Positions 8,788 through 18,377 of a stretch of 64,000 nt of DNA are shown here, one piece after another. Location of the stretch: assembly GCF_021261315.1 (NCBI RefSeq), contig NZ_JAJSAX010000002.1, forward strand, positions 434,001 to 498,000, in the 5' to 3' direction. This DNA comes from Epilithonimonas sp. JDS (lineage in GTDB: Bacteria; Bacteroidota; Bacteroidia; Flavobacteriales; Weeksellaceae). Position 1 is the first letter of the stretch; each line of letters begins with the position of its first letter. A program made the translations under genes and the position numbers. The notes beneath the pieces were generated by a model that searched no databases, had not been told where the DNA came from, and worked only from the letters and a program-made list of their open reading frames with translations.

Positions 8788-10026
8788 TTAAAATTTCGCA
8801 ATATCGTCTCGGTAAAAGGCGTAGTCGAAGTGTACCGGGATGGCGTCCTCGTAAACTTTTTTGCGCGCCTCGTCGTACGTGTCTCCCAAAGCCACGATGT
8901 TCAACACTCGCCCGCCTGTGGAAACCACTCTGCTGCCTCGGAAATCTGCACCTGCGTAAAGAACCTTACTGTTTTTCACTTTTTCTACTCCAATAATCTC
9001 GTAACCTGTCTCGTGGTTTTTTGGATAACCGCCGGAGCAAACTACCAGGCAAACTGCTTTTTGATTTTTGAATTTAAGATTCAATTCTCTGCCGTGAAGA
9101 CAATCCTCGATCACATCTACCAAATTGTTTTCCAAAAGCGGTAAAAGTACCTGCGTTTCCGGATCTCCCAATCTCATATTATATTCCAAAAGGTAAGTTC
9201 CGTTTTTGGTAATCATCAATCCGAAGAAGATAAATCCTTTGAAGTTAAGACCTTCTTTTTTAAGACCTTCCACAGTTGGATTCATAATATTCTGGATGAA
9301 ATCCTGATTGTGTGCTTCTGTAAATTCCGGACTTGGTGCCACAGAACCCATTCCGCCGGTGTTCGGACCTTTGTCGCCGTTTCCAGCTTTCTTGTAATCT
9401 TTTGCAGCAACGAAAGGGAATAATTTTTCGCCGTTTGAAACCCCGATAATTGAAGCTTCAAAACCTTGAAGAAACTCCTCTATCACCACCTGGATTCCGG
9501 CATCTCCGAAGATTCTTTTGATCATAAAATCGTGAATTGTTCCTTCTGCCTCTTCCAGATCGTCTGCAATCACAACACCTTTTCCGCCAGCAAGTCCGCT
9601 AGCCTTGATCACCAAAGGAAATTCCTGAGTCTGCAAATATTCTTTAGCTTCTACATAAGAATCGAAAATTACCGCTTTGGCTGTTTTGATTCCGTAGTTC
9701 TGCATAAACTTCTTAGAAAAAGATTTGCTTCCTTCCAAAGAAGCTGCCTTTTTTGAAGGACCGAAAACTTTGAGATCTACTTTTTTGAATTCGTCCACGA
9801 TGCCTTCTACAAGCGGTGCTTCCGGACCTACGATTGTAAGGTCCACTTTGTGTTGAATTGCAAAATCTCTAAGTGCCAAAATATCGGTTTCGTTGATATT
9901 TTCTCCTAATTTTTCGGTAGTGGCGTTTCCTGGCGCAAAATACATCTTTGTAATTCTGCTGTCTTCGCTCAGTTTCAAGGCTAAGGCTGAAGCACGGCCA
10001 CCGTTTCCTACAATAAGTAATCTCAT
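8788..10026 (-). CDS. purD: Phosphoribosylamine--glycine ligase
   Basis: PurD (GAR synthetase) joins glycine to phosphoribosylamine, step two of de novo purine synthesis. The N-terminal motif MRLLIVGNGGRASALALKL, the VGPEAPLVEG segment, the ATP-grasp loop ASGLAGGKGVV and the metal-binding region YNMRLGDPETQVLLPLL are all present. Length (412 aa) is close to the family norm of about 420. It is a single gene, with a TAAATTTG box about 110 bp upstream and the structured 3' element downstream. Confidence 0.96.
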   Translation of the reverse strand: MRLLIVGNGGRASALALKLSEDSRITKMYFAPGNATTEKLGENINETDILALRDFAIQHKVDLTIVGPEAPLVEGIVDEFKKVDLKVFGPSKKAASLEGSKSFSKKFMQNYGIKTAKAVIFDSYVEAKEYLQTQEFPLVIKASGLAGGKGVVIADDLEEAEGTIHDFMIKRIFGDAGIQVVIEEFLQGFEASIIGVSNGEKLFPFVAAKDYKKAGNGDKGPNTGGMGSVAPSPEFTEAHNQDFIQNIMNPTVEGLKKEGLNFKGFIFFGLMITKNGTYLLEYNMRLGDPETQVLLPLLENNLVDVIEDCLHGRELNLKFKNQKAVCLVVCSGGYPKNHETGYEIIGVEKVKNSKVLYAGADFRGSRVVSTGGRVLNIVALGDTYDEARKKVYEDAIPVHFDYAFYRDDIAKF

Positions 10027-10135
10027 TTGTTAATATTTAAATCTTTTTTTATTAAATGTAATGTTCAGAATCTTGGATAAAGAAATCCTGAAATTTTACA
10101 TTTTATTCAGTTTTCAGTTTCACTTTTTAAAGTGC

Positions 10136-10143
10136 CAAATTTA
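10136..10143 (-). promoter_or_regulatory. Putative -7 element of purD
   Basis: TAAATTTG on the minus strand fits TAnnTTTG. It would give a leader of roughly 100 nt before the purD ATG. No clear -33 element is seen at 19 bp. Confidence 0.4.
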
Positions 10144-10211
10144 AGATTTTTTGAGGACAAATGCTGTACCCTTTTTGCGCTAATTTCTTAAAAAAAATAT
10201 AAAGTTTGAAA

Positions 10212-10928
10212 TTATTTCGGCAATTCCATCGGAACTTCCATTAATAATATTTCTGAATCTTTTGTAGCTTCCAAGACAAAACTTTCTGTATCCCAGATTC
10301 CGAAACCATCTCTTTCATCAAGAATCTGATCTCCAATTTTTGCTGAACCTTTAATGACAAAAGCGTAAACGCCGTTTCCAGGTTTGTTAATTTTATATTC
10401 TTTAGAAAAACCTTTGTCAAACTTCGCCAGATTGAACCAAGCATCCTGATGAATCCAGACGCCAGCGTCATCTGCATTGGGTGACAATATTTGCTGAAAG
10501 TCATTCTTAATAGAATTTTCTTCGATGCTCACTTGGTTATATCTTGGTGTGACGTCGGTTTTGTTTGGAATAATCCAGATCTGAAGAAACTTCACAGGTT
10601 GTTCGGTAGCATTTTCCTCGCTGTGCATAATTCCCGTTCCGGCAGACATTACCTGAATATCGCCATTTTTGATGATCCCGGAATTGCCCATATTGTCGCC
10701 GTGACGCAACTCGCCTTCCAAAGGAATGGAGATGATCTCCATATCGCGGTGCGGATGTCTTCCGAATCCCATTCCGCCCTGAACAAAATCGTCGTTCAAA
10801 ACACGAAGGACGCCAAAATGAGTTCTTTCCGGATTGTGATAACTTGCAAAGCTGAAGGTGTGTTTGCTTTTCAACCACCCGTGGTCTGCGTGTCCTCTGC
10901 TGTCTGATTTATGATAAACTGTTTTCAT
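10212..10928 (-). CDS. Pirin family protein (YhhW-like bicupin)
   Basis: The N-terminal cupin contains the pirin metal-binding pattern: FGRHPHRDMEIISIPLEGEL, followed by MSAGTGIMHSE, giving the usual His and Glu ligands. Length is 238 aa, as for bacterial YhhW-type pirins, some of which have quercetinase activity. The real substrate or role here is unknown. It is transcribed alone between purD and ilvA. Confidence 0.88.
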   Translation of the reverse strand: MKTVYHKSDSRGHADHGWLKSKHTFSFASYHNPERTHFGVLRVLNDDFVQGGMGFGRHPHRDMEIISIPLEGELRHGDNMGNSGIIKNGDIQVMSAGTGIMHSEENATEQPVKFLQIWIIPNKTDVTPRYNQVSIEENSIKNDFQQILSPNADDAGVWIHQDAWFNLAKFDKGFSKEYKINKPGNGVYAFVIKGSAKIGDQILDERDGFGIWDTESFVLEATKDSEILLMEVPMELPK

Positions 10929-11016
10929 TTTTTTAATGATTTAATTTGTTAGACTTTTTTAATGACACAAATTTCCAGTTTTCAAAATCCCTAAGCATTG
11001 ATGTACGATAAGAACG

Positions 11017-11044
11017 GAAAACTCCGATCATTGCCGGAGTTTTC
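11017..11044 (-). terminator. Terminator of ilvA
   Basis: A perfect 10-bp stem (GAAAACTCCG / CGGAGTTTTC) lies 13 bp after the ilvA stop. Its 3' arm supplies a short T run on the minus strand. Confidence 0.65.
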
Positions 11045-11056
11045 AATTTATTTAAT

Positions 11057-12325
11057 TTAAATCAACATATTAAGGACATCTGGATTATCATTGAGGTAAG
11101 ATTCAAAATAACCGAGTTCTTGCATCCTTTGCTTCAAGCCGTCAAAGTCCAGAGGATTTGAAAGTTCGATTCCGACGATTGCCAATGCAGTTTCTCGCGA
11201 GTTTTTCTTGGTATACTCGAAATGCGTGATGTCGTCGTTTGAGCCGAGGACATTCAGAACGAAATCTTTAAGAGAACCAGGCCGTTGCGGAAATTTGACC
11301 ATAAAATAATGTTTCAGACCATTGTAAAGCAAAGCGCGCTCTTTGATTTCCTCCATTCTCGTAATATCGTTGTTGCTTCCGCTGACGATGCAAACCACAT
11401 TTTTCCCTTTGATTTGATTTCTATATTGTTCTAATGCAGAAATAGAAAGTGCTCCGGCTGGTTCCAAAACAATGGCATCTTTATTATACAATTGCAAAAT
11501 CGTTTCACAAATCTTTCCTTCATCCACAGAAATACAATCTTCCAGTGCAGTTTTACAAATCTCAAAAGTCAAATCGCCTACTCTTTTCACAGCTGCACCA
11601 TCGACAAAACTATCAACTTCTGACAATTCTGTATTAATGTTATTTTCAATGGACAATCTCATCGAAGGTGCACCTTTTGGTTCTACGCCAATCAATTTTG
11701 TTTCTTTTGAAAGTTCCTTGAAGACCGTTGATATTCCTGAAGCCAAACCGCCACCACCAATTGGAATGAAGATGAAATCGATGTTGTCTTTCTGTTGTTC
11801 CAAAATTTCCAAGGCCAAAGTCGCCTGACCTTCGATAATCTGAACATCATCAAAAGGATGAATGAAAGCGGCTCCTGAGGTTTCTGCAAATTGAAAAGCA
11901 GCCGTTTTTGAAGCATCAAAAGTATCGCCGACCAATCTGATTTCGGCGTAATTGCCGCCAAACATTTCAACTTGTTCCAACTTTTGTTTTGGTGTTGTCA
12001 CCGGCATAAAAATCGTTCCTTTGATTTGAAGTTGCTTGCAGGAAAAAGCCACACCTTGCGCGTGATTTCCCGCACTGGCGCAGACTATGCCTTGAGAGAC
12101 TTTGCCTTCATTGAAAAGCGTTTTGATTTTGTTGTAAGCACCTCGCAATTTGTACGACCTCACAGGTTGCAAATCCTCTCTCTTAAGGAAAATATTGGCT
12201 CCAAATTTTTCTGACAATCGTGCATTGTATTGCAAAGGCGTGTAGTTCACGACATTTTCAATACTTTTCCGGGCTTCTTTTACCGCTTCCAGAGTTGGAA
12301 ATATGAGCGTTTCGTTCATCTTCAT
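11057..12325 (-). CDS. ilvA: Threonine dehydratase (biosynthetic)
   Basis: This PLP enzyme deaminates threonine to 2-oxobutyrate, the entry step to isoleucine. The PLP lysine lies in SYKLRGAYNKI, the phosphate-binding loop is GGGGLASGI, and CASAGNHAQGVA is the substrate loop. A single C-terminal ACT-like regulatory domain (about residues 330-422, HYFMVKFPQRPGSLKDFV) indicates the shorter, roughly 420-aa type and likely isoleucine feedback. The gene begins 5 bp after the ModF-like ATPase gene and probably shares its transcript; the ilvEDBNC genes lie upstream across a 361-bp gap. Confidence 0.95.
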   Translation of the reverse strand: MKMNETLIFPTLEAVKEARKSIENVVNYTPLQYNARLSEKFGANIFLKREDLQPVRSYKLRGAYNKIKTLFNEGKVSQGIVCASAGNHAQGVAFSCKQLQIKGTIFMPVTTPKQKLEQVEMFGGNYAEIRLVGDTFDASKTAAFQFAETSGAAFIHPFDDVQIIEGQATLALEILEQQKDNIDFIFIPIGGGGLASGISTVFKELSKETKLIGVEPKGAPSMRLSIENNINTELSEVDSFVDGAAVKRVGDLTFEICKTALEDCISVDEGKICETILQLYNKDAIVLEPAGALSISALEQYRNQIKGKNVVCIVSGSNNDITRMEEIKERALLYNGLKHYFMVKFPQRPGSLKDFVLNVLGSNDDITHFEYTKKNSRETALAIVGIELSNPLDFDGLKQRMQELGYFESYLNDNPDVLNMLI

Positions 12326-12330
12326 TTATA

Positions 12331-13794
12331 TTACAGATTCTTTGATTTAGTTTTAATTTTCGTGGTTCCGTTTTCCAGAACGAGTTTGTGACTTAGTTTT
12401 TTTGGCAACTGTGATTCAAAATGTCCGACATAAATCAACGATTGTCCCTGACTTGCCAAATCATCAATCACCTGATTGAAATATTGTGTCTGTTCATTGT
12501 CCATTCCCTGACAAGGCTCATCCAGAATCAGAAGTTTTGGTTTTTTAATCAATGTTCTAGCAAGTAAAGCCAAGCGTTGCTTTCCGAGTGGTAAAGTGTT
12601 TAACTTTTTATTTTTATCGTCCTTCAAATCGAAAAAATAAAGAATCTGTTCCAACTGTTGCTGTTGGTCAAAACTCAGTTTCTGATACAAACTCATCGAA
12701 TCGAAAAAACCAGACGCAATCGTTTGCCCAACGTTCGCATTCATATCAAAATACCAATGTAACTCGGGCGAAATCATTCCAATTTTTTCTTTGATGTCCC
12801 AAATACTTTCGCCACTTCCCCGCTTCTGTCCGAAAAGATAAATTTCATTGGCGTAAGCTTGTGGATGGTCGCCATTCAGTAAACTCAACAAGGTTGATTT
12901 TCCAGAACCATTATGACCTTGTAACAGCCATTGTTCGCCGGAATTCACTTCCCAATCGATATTTTTCAGGACTTGTTTTTCGTCGTAAAAAATATTGACA
13001 TTTTCAAGTTTGATGAGACTTTCCTGTTTATTTTCCTGATTATTCTGAAGGAAAAATGGAAGTGATTTTGGAATCCTTTCTTCACCTTTTGAAAAGTCTT
13101 TTGGAGAATTTCTGTGAACTAATTTTCCATTTTCTATCTCAACAAAATATTGAACGTTTTCGGGATATTCGTCGTCATTATTAATTAAAATCAGTGTGAC
13201 ATTTTCTTTGATTAAATCATCAAACGCCTGATTCAAAAACTTTCTTGATTTGACATCCAAACCTGTGTAAGGCTGGTCGATAATCAGAACTTGAGGTTTG
13301 AGCCAAAGTGCTTTTAGCAATTGCAACTTTTTATGTTCGCCACTTGAAAGTTCTATCAGTTGTTGATTTCTAAAATTCTCAAATCCAAATGATTCTAAAT
13401 ATGATTCTAATATTCCGAAATCCAAGTTTTCTTCTTTTGCGAAATGATTGAGTTCTGCGGAAACATTTATAGTATCATTTTTTACTTGTTGATTATACCG
13501 CTGTTGGTAGTAAAAATTTCGGTCGCCTTCCAGATTGCTGAACTGAAACCAGTTGGAAACGTACAGAACTTTTTTTGTCAACTTCGATGTTTCATCAAAA
13601 CTGACTTTAACTCTTCCTTCGAAATTTTTGATTTCGCCGGAAATGATTTTGGCTAAAGTTGTTTTTCCGCTTCCACTCAAACCGCCAAGAATCCAACATT
13701 CGCCGGAAGATATTTCCCAGTCGAAATCTTTCAGTACGACTTGGTTGCCGTACTGGAAGTTTAGATTTGAAATTTGGATGACTGGGGTTGACAT
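12331..13794 (-). CDS. Double ABC ATPase, ModF/PhrA-like
   Basis: Two ABC nucleotide-binding domains are fused in 487 aa with no membrane segments. Domain 1 has Walker A GLSGSGKTT, a signature near LSSGEHKKLQLLKAL and Walker B VLIIDQP. Domain 2 has Walker A GHNGSGKST, a weak signature LPLGKQRLALLARTL and Walker B LLILDEP. This architecture matches ModF (PhrA) proteins, whose function is poorly defined. No molybdate transport genes are nearby. The 5-bp gap to ilvA suggests co-transcription, though a functional link to isoleucine synthesis is not implied by the sequence. Confidence 0.8.
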   Translation of the reverse strand: MSTPVIQISNLNFQYGNQVVLKDFDWEISSGECWILGGLSGSGKTTLAKIISGEIKNFEGRVKVSFDETSKLTKKVLYVSNWFQFSNLEGDRNFYYQQRYNQQVKNDTINVSAELNHFAKEENLDFGILESYLESFGFENFRNQQLIELSSGEHKKLQLLKALWLKPQVLIIDQPYTGLDVKSRKFLNQAFDDLIKENVTLILINNDDEYPENVQYFVEIENGKLVHRNSPKDFSKGEERIPKSLPFFLQNNQENKQESLIKLENVNIFYDEKQVLKNIDWEVNSGEQWLLQGHNGSGKSTLLSLLNGDHPQAYANEIYLFGQKRGSGESIWDIKEKIGMISPELHWYFDMNANVGQTIASGFFDSMSLYQKLSFDQQQQLEQILYFFDLKDDKNKKLNTLPLGKQRLALLARTLIKKPKLLILDEPCQGMDNEQTQYFNQVIDDLASQGQSLIYVGHFESQLPKKLSHKLVLENGTTKIKTKSKNL

Positions 13795-13803
13795 TATTTT
13801 TAA

Positions 13804-13890
13804 TTTTTAACGCAAAGGGCGCAAATTTTTTTTTTATTTTTATTGAAAATATTTTAAGATTCGCAAGGACGCTTCGCTCATCAAAGAATA
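13804..13890. repeat. Dispersed intergenic repeat, copy R2
   Basis: It has the same order of landmarks as R1 (TTTTTAACGCAAAG, CGCAAA, AAGATTCGCAAGGACG, CTCATCAAAGAAT), with CTTCG replacing TAAAA in the middle. It starts 9 bp upstream of the ModF-like start codon. Confidence 0.7.
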
Positions 13891-13898
13891 AACATTCA

Positions 13899-13978
13899 TT
13901 TGTCATTCCGTAGGAATCTCGGCAGTTTTAGATTGACTTTGTCGAACGACTGCGCTAAGTTTCCGTTGGAATGACAAA
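13899..13978. repeat. Inverted-repeat element
   Basis: TTTGTCATTCC and GGAATGACAAA form perfect 11-bp terminal inverted repeats around about 58 bp that also contains GTCGAACGAC. It resembles a small non-coding palindromic element. Only one copy is in this window. Confidence 0.5.
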
Positions 13979-14018
13979 ATTCGAATTTAGGAACACACTT
14001 TATTTTTATGACAAATCC

Positions 14019-14151
14019 CATAGCCCCGATTGACTCACAGTTTATATTTTTTTATTTGAATCGTCGAAACTCCTTCCTCGTTTTGCAACGGCATCCTTTT
14101 GTGATGAGGAACGAAGAGCAAAAGATATAGTGGAAAGCGGGATTAGCTCCT
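14019..14151 (-). ncRNA. Structured 3'-UTR element, copy 2 (Flavo-1-like, with insert)
   Basis: On the minus strand it begins TAGGAGCTAATCCCGCTT only 4 bp after the ilvC stop codon and ends in AATCGGGGCTATGG. The apical stem is CTTTTG / CAAAAG. Compared with the other copies, about 50 bases are inserted between the GCCGTTGCAA and ATCGGGGCT segments, while the outer pairing is kept. Confidence 0.65.
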
Positions 14152-14155
14152 AATT

Positions 14156-15637
14156 TTAAACTGTTTTGATTGACTTCATCGCCGTCATTGCCTGACGTAA
14201 TTTTTTACCGACAACCTCAACGGGATGATTTCTCAAGATGTCGTTCACGTGAACCAATTGGGCGTTGTCAACCGACGCATTTTTCCCTTTGTTGAAGTCT
14301 TTTCCGACCAAATCTGTGTCCACCGATTTCATAAAATCCGCCAGCAAAGGTTTGCAGGCCTGGTCGAAAAGGTAACAGCCGTACTCTGCGGTGTCGGAAA
14401 TCACACGGTTCATCTCGAAGAGTTTTTTTCTGGCGATAGTGTTGGCAATCAAAGGCGTTTCGTGAAGCGATTCGTAGTAAGCAGATTCCGGTTTGATGCC
14501 GGCTTCAACCATCGTTTCGAAAGCCAGTTCAACGCCGGCTCTGATGAATGCTGACATCAAAAGATAGTTATCGAAATAGTTCTGTTCATCGATTTTTACA
14601 TCGCCTGCAGGTGTTTTTTCGAAAGCGGTTTCGCCGGTTTCTGCGCGCCATTTCAGGAGGTTTTTGTCGCCGTTTGCCCAGTCTTCCATCATTGTTTTGG
14701 AGAACTCGCCGGAGATGATATCGTCCTGATGTTTTTGGAAAAGCGGACGCATAATGTCTTTCAGTTCCTCAGACAATTCGAAAACTTTCAGTTTTGCAGG
14801 ATTGGAAAGTCTGTCCAACATTCCGCTGACACCGCCGTGTTTAAGGGCTTCTGTGATGACCTCGACGCCGTATTGAACCAATTTGGAAGCGTAACCTGCG
14901 TCGATTCCTTTCTCCACCATTTTATCGAACGAAAGGATAGAACCCGTTTGTAAAAGTCCGCACAAAATGGTTTGTTCGCCCATCAAATCGGACTTCACCT
15001 CAGCTACAAAAGAGGATTTCAAAACGCCGGCTTTGTGACCGCCAGTTCCTACGCAATAAGCTTTTGCTTCTGCCCAGCCTTTGCCTTGCGGGTCATTTTC
15101 GGGATGAACGGCAATCAAGGTTGGAACGCCGAAACCACGCAGATATTCGGCACGAACTTCGGAGCCTGGGCATTTTGGAGCAACCATAATTACGGTGATA
15201 TCTTTACGGATTTGCATCCCTTCTTCTACGATATTGAAACCGTGGGAATAGGACAAGGTTGCGCCTTGTTTCATCAAAGGCTGAACGGCATTGATTACTG
15301 AAGTGTGCTGTTTGTCGGGCGTCAGATTGATGACCAAATCCGCAGTTGGAATCAGTTCTTCATAAGTGCCGACTTTGAAGTTATTTTCGGTCGCATTTTT
15401 CCAGGAATCTCTCTTCTGGTCGATGGCTTCCTGACGTAGTGTGTAGGAAACATCCAGTCCGCTGTCGCGAAGATTCAGGCCTTGATTCAGACCCTGAGCG
15501 CCACATCCTACGACCACGATTTTCTTTCCTTTCAACGCGAAAACACCGTCAGAAAATTCTGAACTTTCCATAAAATCTGCCTGTCCTAACTGATGCAACT
15601 GGTCTCTGAGTGATAAGGTATTGAAATAATTTGTCAT
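14156..15637 (-). CDS. ilvC: Ketol-acid reductoisomerase, class II
   Basis: IlvC isomerises and reduces acetolactate or acetohydroxybutyrate in valine and isoleucine synthesis. The N-terminal Rossmann domain has [20 protein letters not shown], and metal-binding acidic residues lie in the knotted helical domain ([11 protein letters not shown] and a second duplicated half). At 493 aa it is the long class II form, like that of E. coli, rather than the 330-aa class I form. It is the last gene of the ilvEDBNC series, 100 bp after ilvN, and is followed at once by a structured element. Confidence 0.96.
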   Translation of the reverse strand: MTNYFNTLSLRDQLHQLGQADFMESSEFSDGVFALKGKKIVVVGCGAQGLNQGLNLRDSGLDVSYTLRQEAIDQKRDSWKNATENNFKVGTYEELIPTADLVINLTPDKQHTSVINAVQPLMKQGATLSYSHGFNIVEEGMQIRKDITVIMVAPKCPGSEVRAEYLRGFGVPTLIAVHPENDPQGKGWAEAKAYCVGTGGHKAGVLKSSFVAEVKSDLMGEQTILCGLLQTGSILSFDKMVEKGIDAGYASKLVQYGVEVITEALKHGGVSGMLDRLSNPAKLKVFELSEELKDIMRPLFQKHQDDIISGEFSKTMMEDWANGDKNLLKWRAETGETAFEKTPAGDVKIDEQNYFDNYLLMSAFIRAGVELAFETMVEAGIKPESAYYESLHETPLIANTIARKKLFEMNRVISDTAEYGCYLFDQACKPLLADFMKSVDTDLVGKDFNKGKNASVDNAQLVHVNDILRNHPVEVVGKKLRQAMTAMKSIKTV

Positions 15638-15737
15638 ATTTTTTTGTAAAAAGTAAAAAGTATGTTGTACTAAGTAATGAGAATTGTACTACTTTTTCGG
15701 ATTAATATTTTTTTAAAATTTTAAATTTTTCTTTGAA

Positions 15738-16328
15738 TTACATTGTGAAAACGTCGCCTCGTTTGTCCAGGAATTCGTTTTCTACGATTTCGGCAGAAGG
15801 TTCTCTTCGTTCGAACTCGAGAACTTTGTCGTGGATTCCTCGGCTGTTTTTGATGATTGCGATTCTTGCCCCTCGTACAAATTCGATGAGTCCATATTTG
15901 TTGAGTTCTTCGGTCAAGCGGTCGATTTCTTCGCGGTGTCCTGCCGTTTCGAAGACGATATAATCTTGTCGAATTACAACCGTTGATGCGCCGTATTGAC
16001 GAAGCAATCTTTCGACATAAACCTTTTCTGTCACCACACTTGCCGGAACTTTGTAAAGTGCCTGTTCCTGCCAGACAATCTCATCATCTGTGTTGAAATA
16101 GGCTTTCATAATGTCAATCTGCTTCTCGAGTTGTCGGCAAAGTTTTCTTACGACCTCATCATTTTCATTAATGACAATCGTGAATCTGTGAATGCCATCC
16201 ACCTCGGAAGGCGACGTGTTCAGACTTTCGATATTGATTTTTCTTCGAGAGAAAATCCCTGATATTCTGCCGATTAACCCTACAGAATTTTCGGTGTATA
16301 ATGTGATGGTAAATTCTTGTTTTTCCAT
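15738..16328 (-). CDS. ilvN: Acetolactate synthase small (regulatory) subunit
   Basis: The N-terminal ACT domain (MEKQEFTITLYTENSVGLIG, then GIFSRRKINIESLNTSPSE) binds valine for feedback control of the catalytic subunit. The C-terminal ALS_ss_C-like domain follows (to about residue 165), with a variable tail. The length of 196 aa is normal. It lies 90 bp downstream of ilvB. Confidence 0.94.
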   Translation of the reverse strand: MEKQEFTITLYTENSVGLIGRISGIFSRRKINIESLNTSPSEVDGIHRFTIVINENDEVVRKLCRQLEKQIDIMKAYFNTDDEIVWQEQALYKVPASVVTEKVYVERLLRQYGASTVVIRQDYIVFETAGHREEIDRLTEELNKYGLIEFVRGARIAIIKNSRGIHDKVLEFERREPSAEIVENEFLDKRGDVFTM

Positions 16329-16418
16329 TTTACGTTTGTATTGATTCCGTATTTGATTCCATAGGTTTCACCTACGGCTACTGATATTGAACCCTTTGGG
16401 TTCTTACTAATTGAAAAT

Positions 16419-18161
16419 TTATTTTAAACGAATTTCGGAAACCGATGAACCCTGAGTTACCATTGGGAATACATTATTTTCTTTTCCAACCATTACTTCC
16501 AGAAGATACGCGCCGTCGTGATTCAGCATTGTTTCTAAAGCAGGTTTTAGTTTCTCTCTGTCAGAAATCCTTTGTCCATCGATGTAATAAGCTTTTGCGA
16601 CTGCGACAAAATCCGGACTTGTGATATTCACGAAAGAATAGCGTCTATCATTGAACAATTGTTGCCACTGCCTTACCATTCCCAGAAACTCGTTGTTGAG
16701 AATCATAATTTTGACTTTCGCTCCGAACTGCATAATCGTTCCCAACTCCTGCAAGGTCATTTGGAATCCGCCATCTCCGATAATGGCAACAACTGTTTTT
16801 TCCGGTGCGCCATACCAAGCGCCAATCGCAGCTGGCAAACCAAATCCCATCGTTCCCAAACCACCTGATGTTACGCTAGATTTTGAATGATTGAATTTTG
16901 CATATCGGCACGTGACCATCTGATGTTGACCAACGTCTGTTGCGATGATTGCGTCGCCGTTCGTTAAATCATTCAGAACTTTGACGACCTCTCCCATCGT
17001 CAAAACTTCAGATGTTGGATTGAGTTCTTCCTGGATAACTTCTTTGATTTCGTCTTTTTCCAATTCACGGAATTCATTTAGCCAAGCTGAATGGTCATTT
17101 TCTGTGAGAAGCGCCGTCAACATCGGTAAAGTCTTTTTGCAATTTCCCCAAACCGGAACTGTGGTTTTCACATTTTTATCGATTTCGGCAGGGTCAATAT
17201 CAAGGTGAATGATTTTAGCCTGTTTCGCATATTTGTCCAAACGTCCAGTCACTCGGTCATCGAAACGCATTCCGACCGCAATCAGAACATCGCATTCGTT
17301 TGTCATTAGGTTTGGTGCATAATTGCCGTGCATTCCCAACATTCCGACGTGTAACGGATGAGTGGTTTCCAACGCACTCAATCCCATTACAGTCGCTGCT
17401 GCGGGAAGATTTGTTTTCTCAACAAACGTTTTGAATTCCTCTTCTGCTTTTCCTAAAATCACGCCTTGTCCGAAAATGACAAATGGTTTTTTGGCTTGGT
17501 TAATGAGTTCTGCAGCTTGCTCGATATATTCGTTTCTAATTTCCGGTTCGGGGCGATAACTTCTAATATGATTGCATTTTTTATATCCCAGATATTCGAA
17601 TAATTGTATCTGAGCATTTTTGGTAATGTCAATCAAAACCGGACCTGGACGACCTGTGCTTGCGATGTGAAAAGCCTTGGCAATCGCTTCAGGAATTTCT
17701 GTGGCATCCGTGACTTGGTAATTCCATTTTGTGACTGGCGTTGTGATGTTGATGACATCTGTTTCCTGAAAAGCATCCGTTCCCAAAAGTGAGGCAAAAA
17801 CCTGACCCGTGATGCACACAATCGGATTGCTGTCTATCATTGCATCGGCCAAGCCCGTCACCAAATTCGTAGCGCCCGGACCACTCGTTGCAAACACAAC
17901 GCCTGTTTTCCCAGAAGTTCTCGCAAATCCCTGAGCTGCGTGGATCGCGCCTTGCTCGTGGCGAACCAAAATGTGTTTCAGTTTGTCGGAATAGTCGTAC
18001 AGAGCATCATAGATTGGCATAATGGCACCACCAGGATAACCGAAAATAGTATGTACATTTTCCTGTAACAACGCTTCTAAAACAGCTTTTGAGCCACTGA
18101 TTTCTATCGTTTTCTGAGACTCTGATTCTGTGTTTTTTATTTTTGAAATAGTATCATTCAT
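16419..18161 (-). CDS. ilvB: Acetolactate synthase large (catalytic) subunit
   Basis: This ThDP- and FAD-dependent enzyme condenses pyruvate with pyruvate or 2-oxobutyrate. The N-terminal ThDP domain contains FGYPGGAIMPIYDAL and the catalytic Glu in RHEQGAIHAAQG. The C-terminal domain contains the Mg/ThDP motif IIGDGGFQMTLQEL ending in NNEFLGMVRQWQ. At 580 aa it is full length. It lies 216 bp after ilvD; that gap holds a variant structured element. Confidence 0.96.
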   Translation of the reverse strand: MNDTISKIKNTESESQKTIEISGSKAVLEALLQENVHTIFGYPGGAIMPIYDALYDYSDKLKHILVRHEQGAIHAAQGFARTSGKTGVVFATSGPGATNLVTGLADAMIDSNPIVCITGQVFASLLGTDAFQETDVINITTPVTKWNYQVTDATEIPEAIAKAFHIASTGRPGPVLIDITKNAQIQLFEYLGYKKCNHIRSYRPEPEIRNEYIEQAAELINQAKKPFVIFGQGVILGKAEEEFKTFVEKTNLPAAATVMGLSALETTHPLHVGMLGMHGNYAPNLMTNECDVLIAVGMRFDDRVTGRLDKYAKQAKIIHLDIDPAEIDKNVKTTVPVWGNCKKTLPMLTALLTENDHSAWLNEFRELEKDEIKEVIQEELNPTSEVLTMGEVVKVLNDLTNGDAIIATDVGQHQMVTCRYAKFNHSKSSVTSGGLGTMGFGLPAAIGAWYGAPEKTVVAIIGDGGFQMTLQELGTIMQFGAKVKIMILNNEFLGMVRQWQQLFNDRRYSFVNITSPDFVAVAKAYYIDGQRISDREKLKPALETMLNHDGAYLLEVMVGKENNVFPMVTQGSSVSEIRLK

Positions 18162-18263
18162 TTTAAAGTCTTTTTATTTTTACTGTAGATTTTCTCTACA
18201 ATTACTTATCTTGAATCTTTTGAATTCTTTGAGATTAAATTATTTTTAGAACGCCATACGATT

Positions 18264-18351
18264 GCAGCCCGACCTGAGTGGAAATTCTTTTTTTGCGATG
18301 GAAAAAGCCAAGGCAAAAAAGATTGGGAACAGAGGGCGGAAATAGCTGCCC
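18264..18351 (-). ncRNA. Structured 3'-UTR element, variant copy 5
   Basis: On the minus strand it runs from GGGCAGCTATTTCCGCC to GGTCGGGCTGC, with an apical stem CTTTTTTGC / GCAAAAAAAG. Its outer stem GCAGCT / GGCTGC is longer than the AGCT / GGCT of the other copies, and both sides have changed together. It begins 26 bp after the ilvD stop codon. This is a divergent member of the same family. Confidence 0.55.
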
Positions 18352-18377
18352 AAAATGATATTTCATCTATTATAATT

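Noticed and set aside
8725-9144. Plus-strand open frame of 139 codons overlapping purD
   Set aside because: It lies almost wholly antisense to purD, an unmistakable gene, and its translation has no family features.
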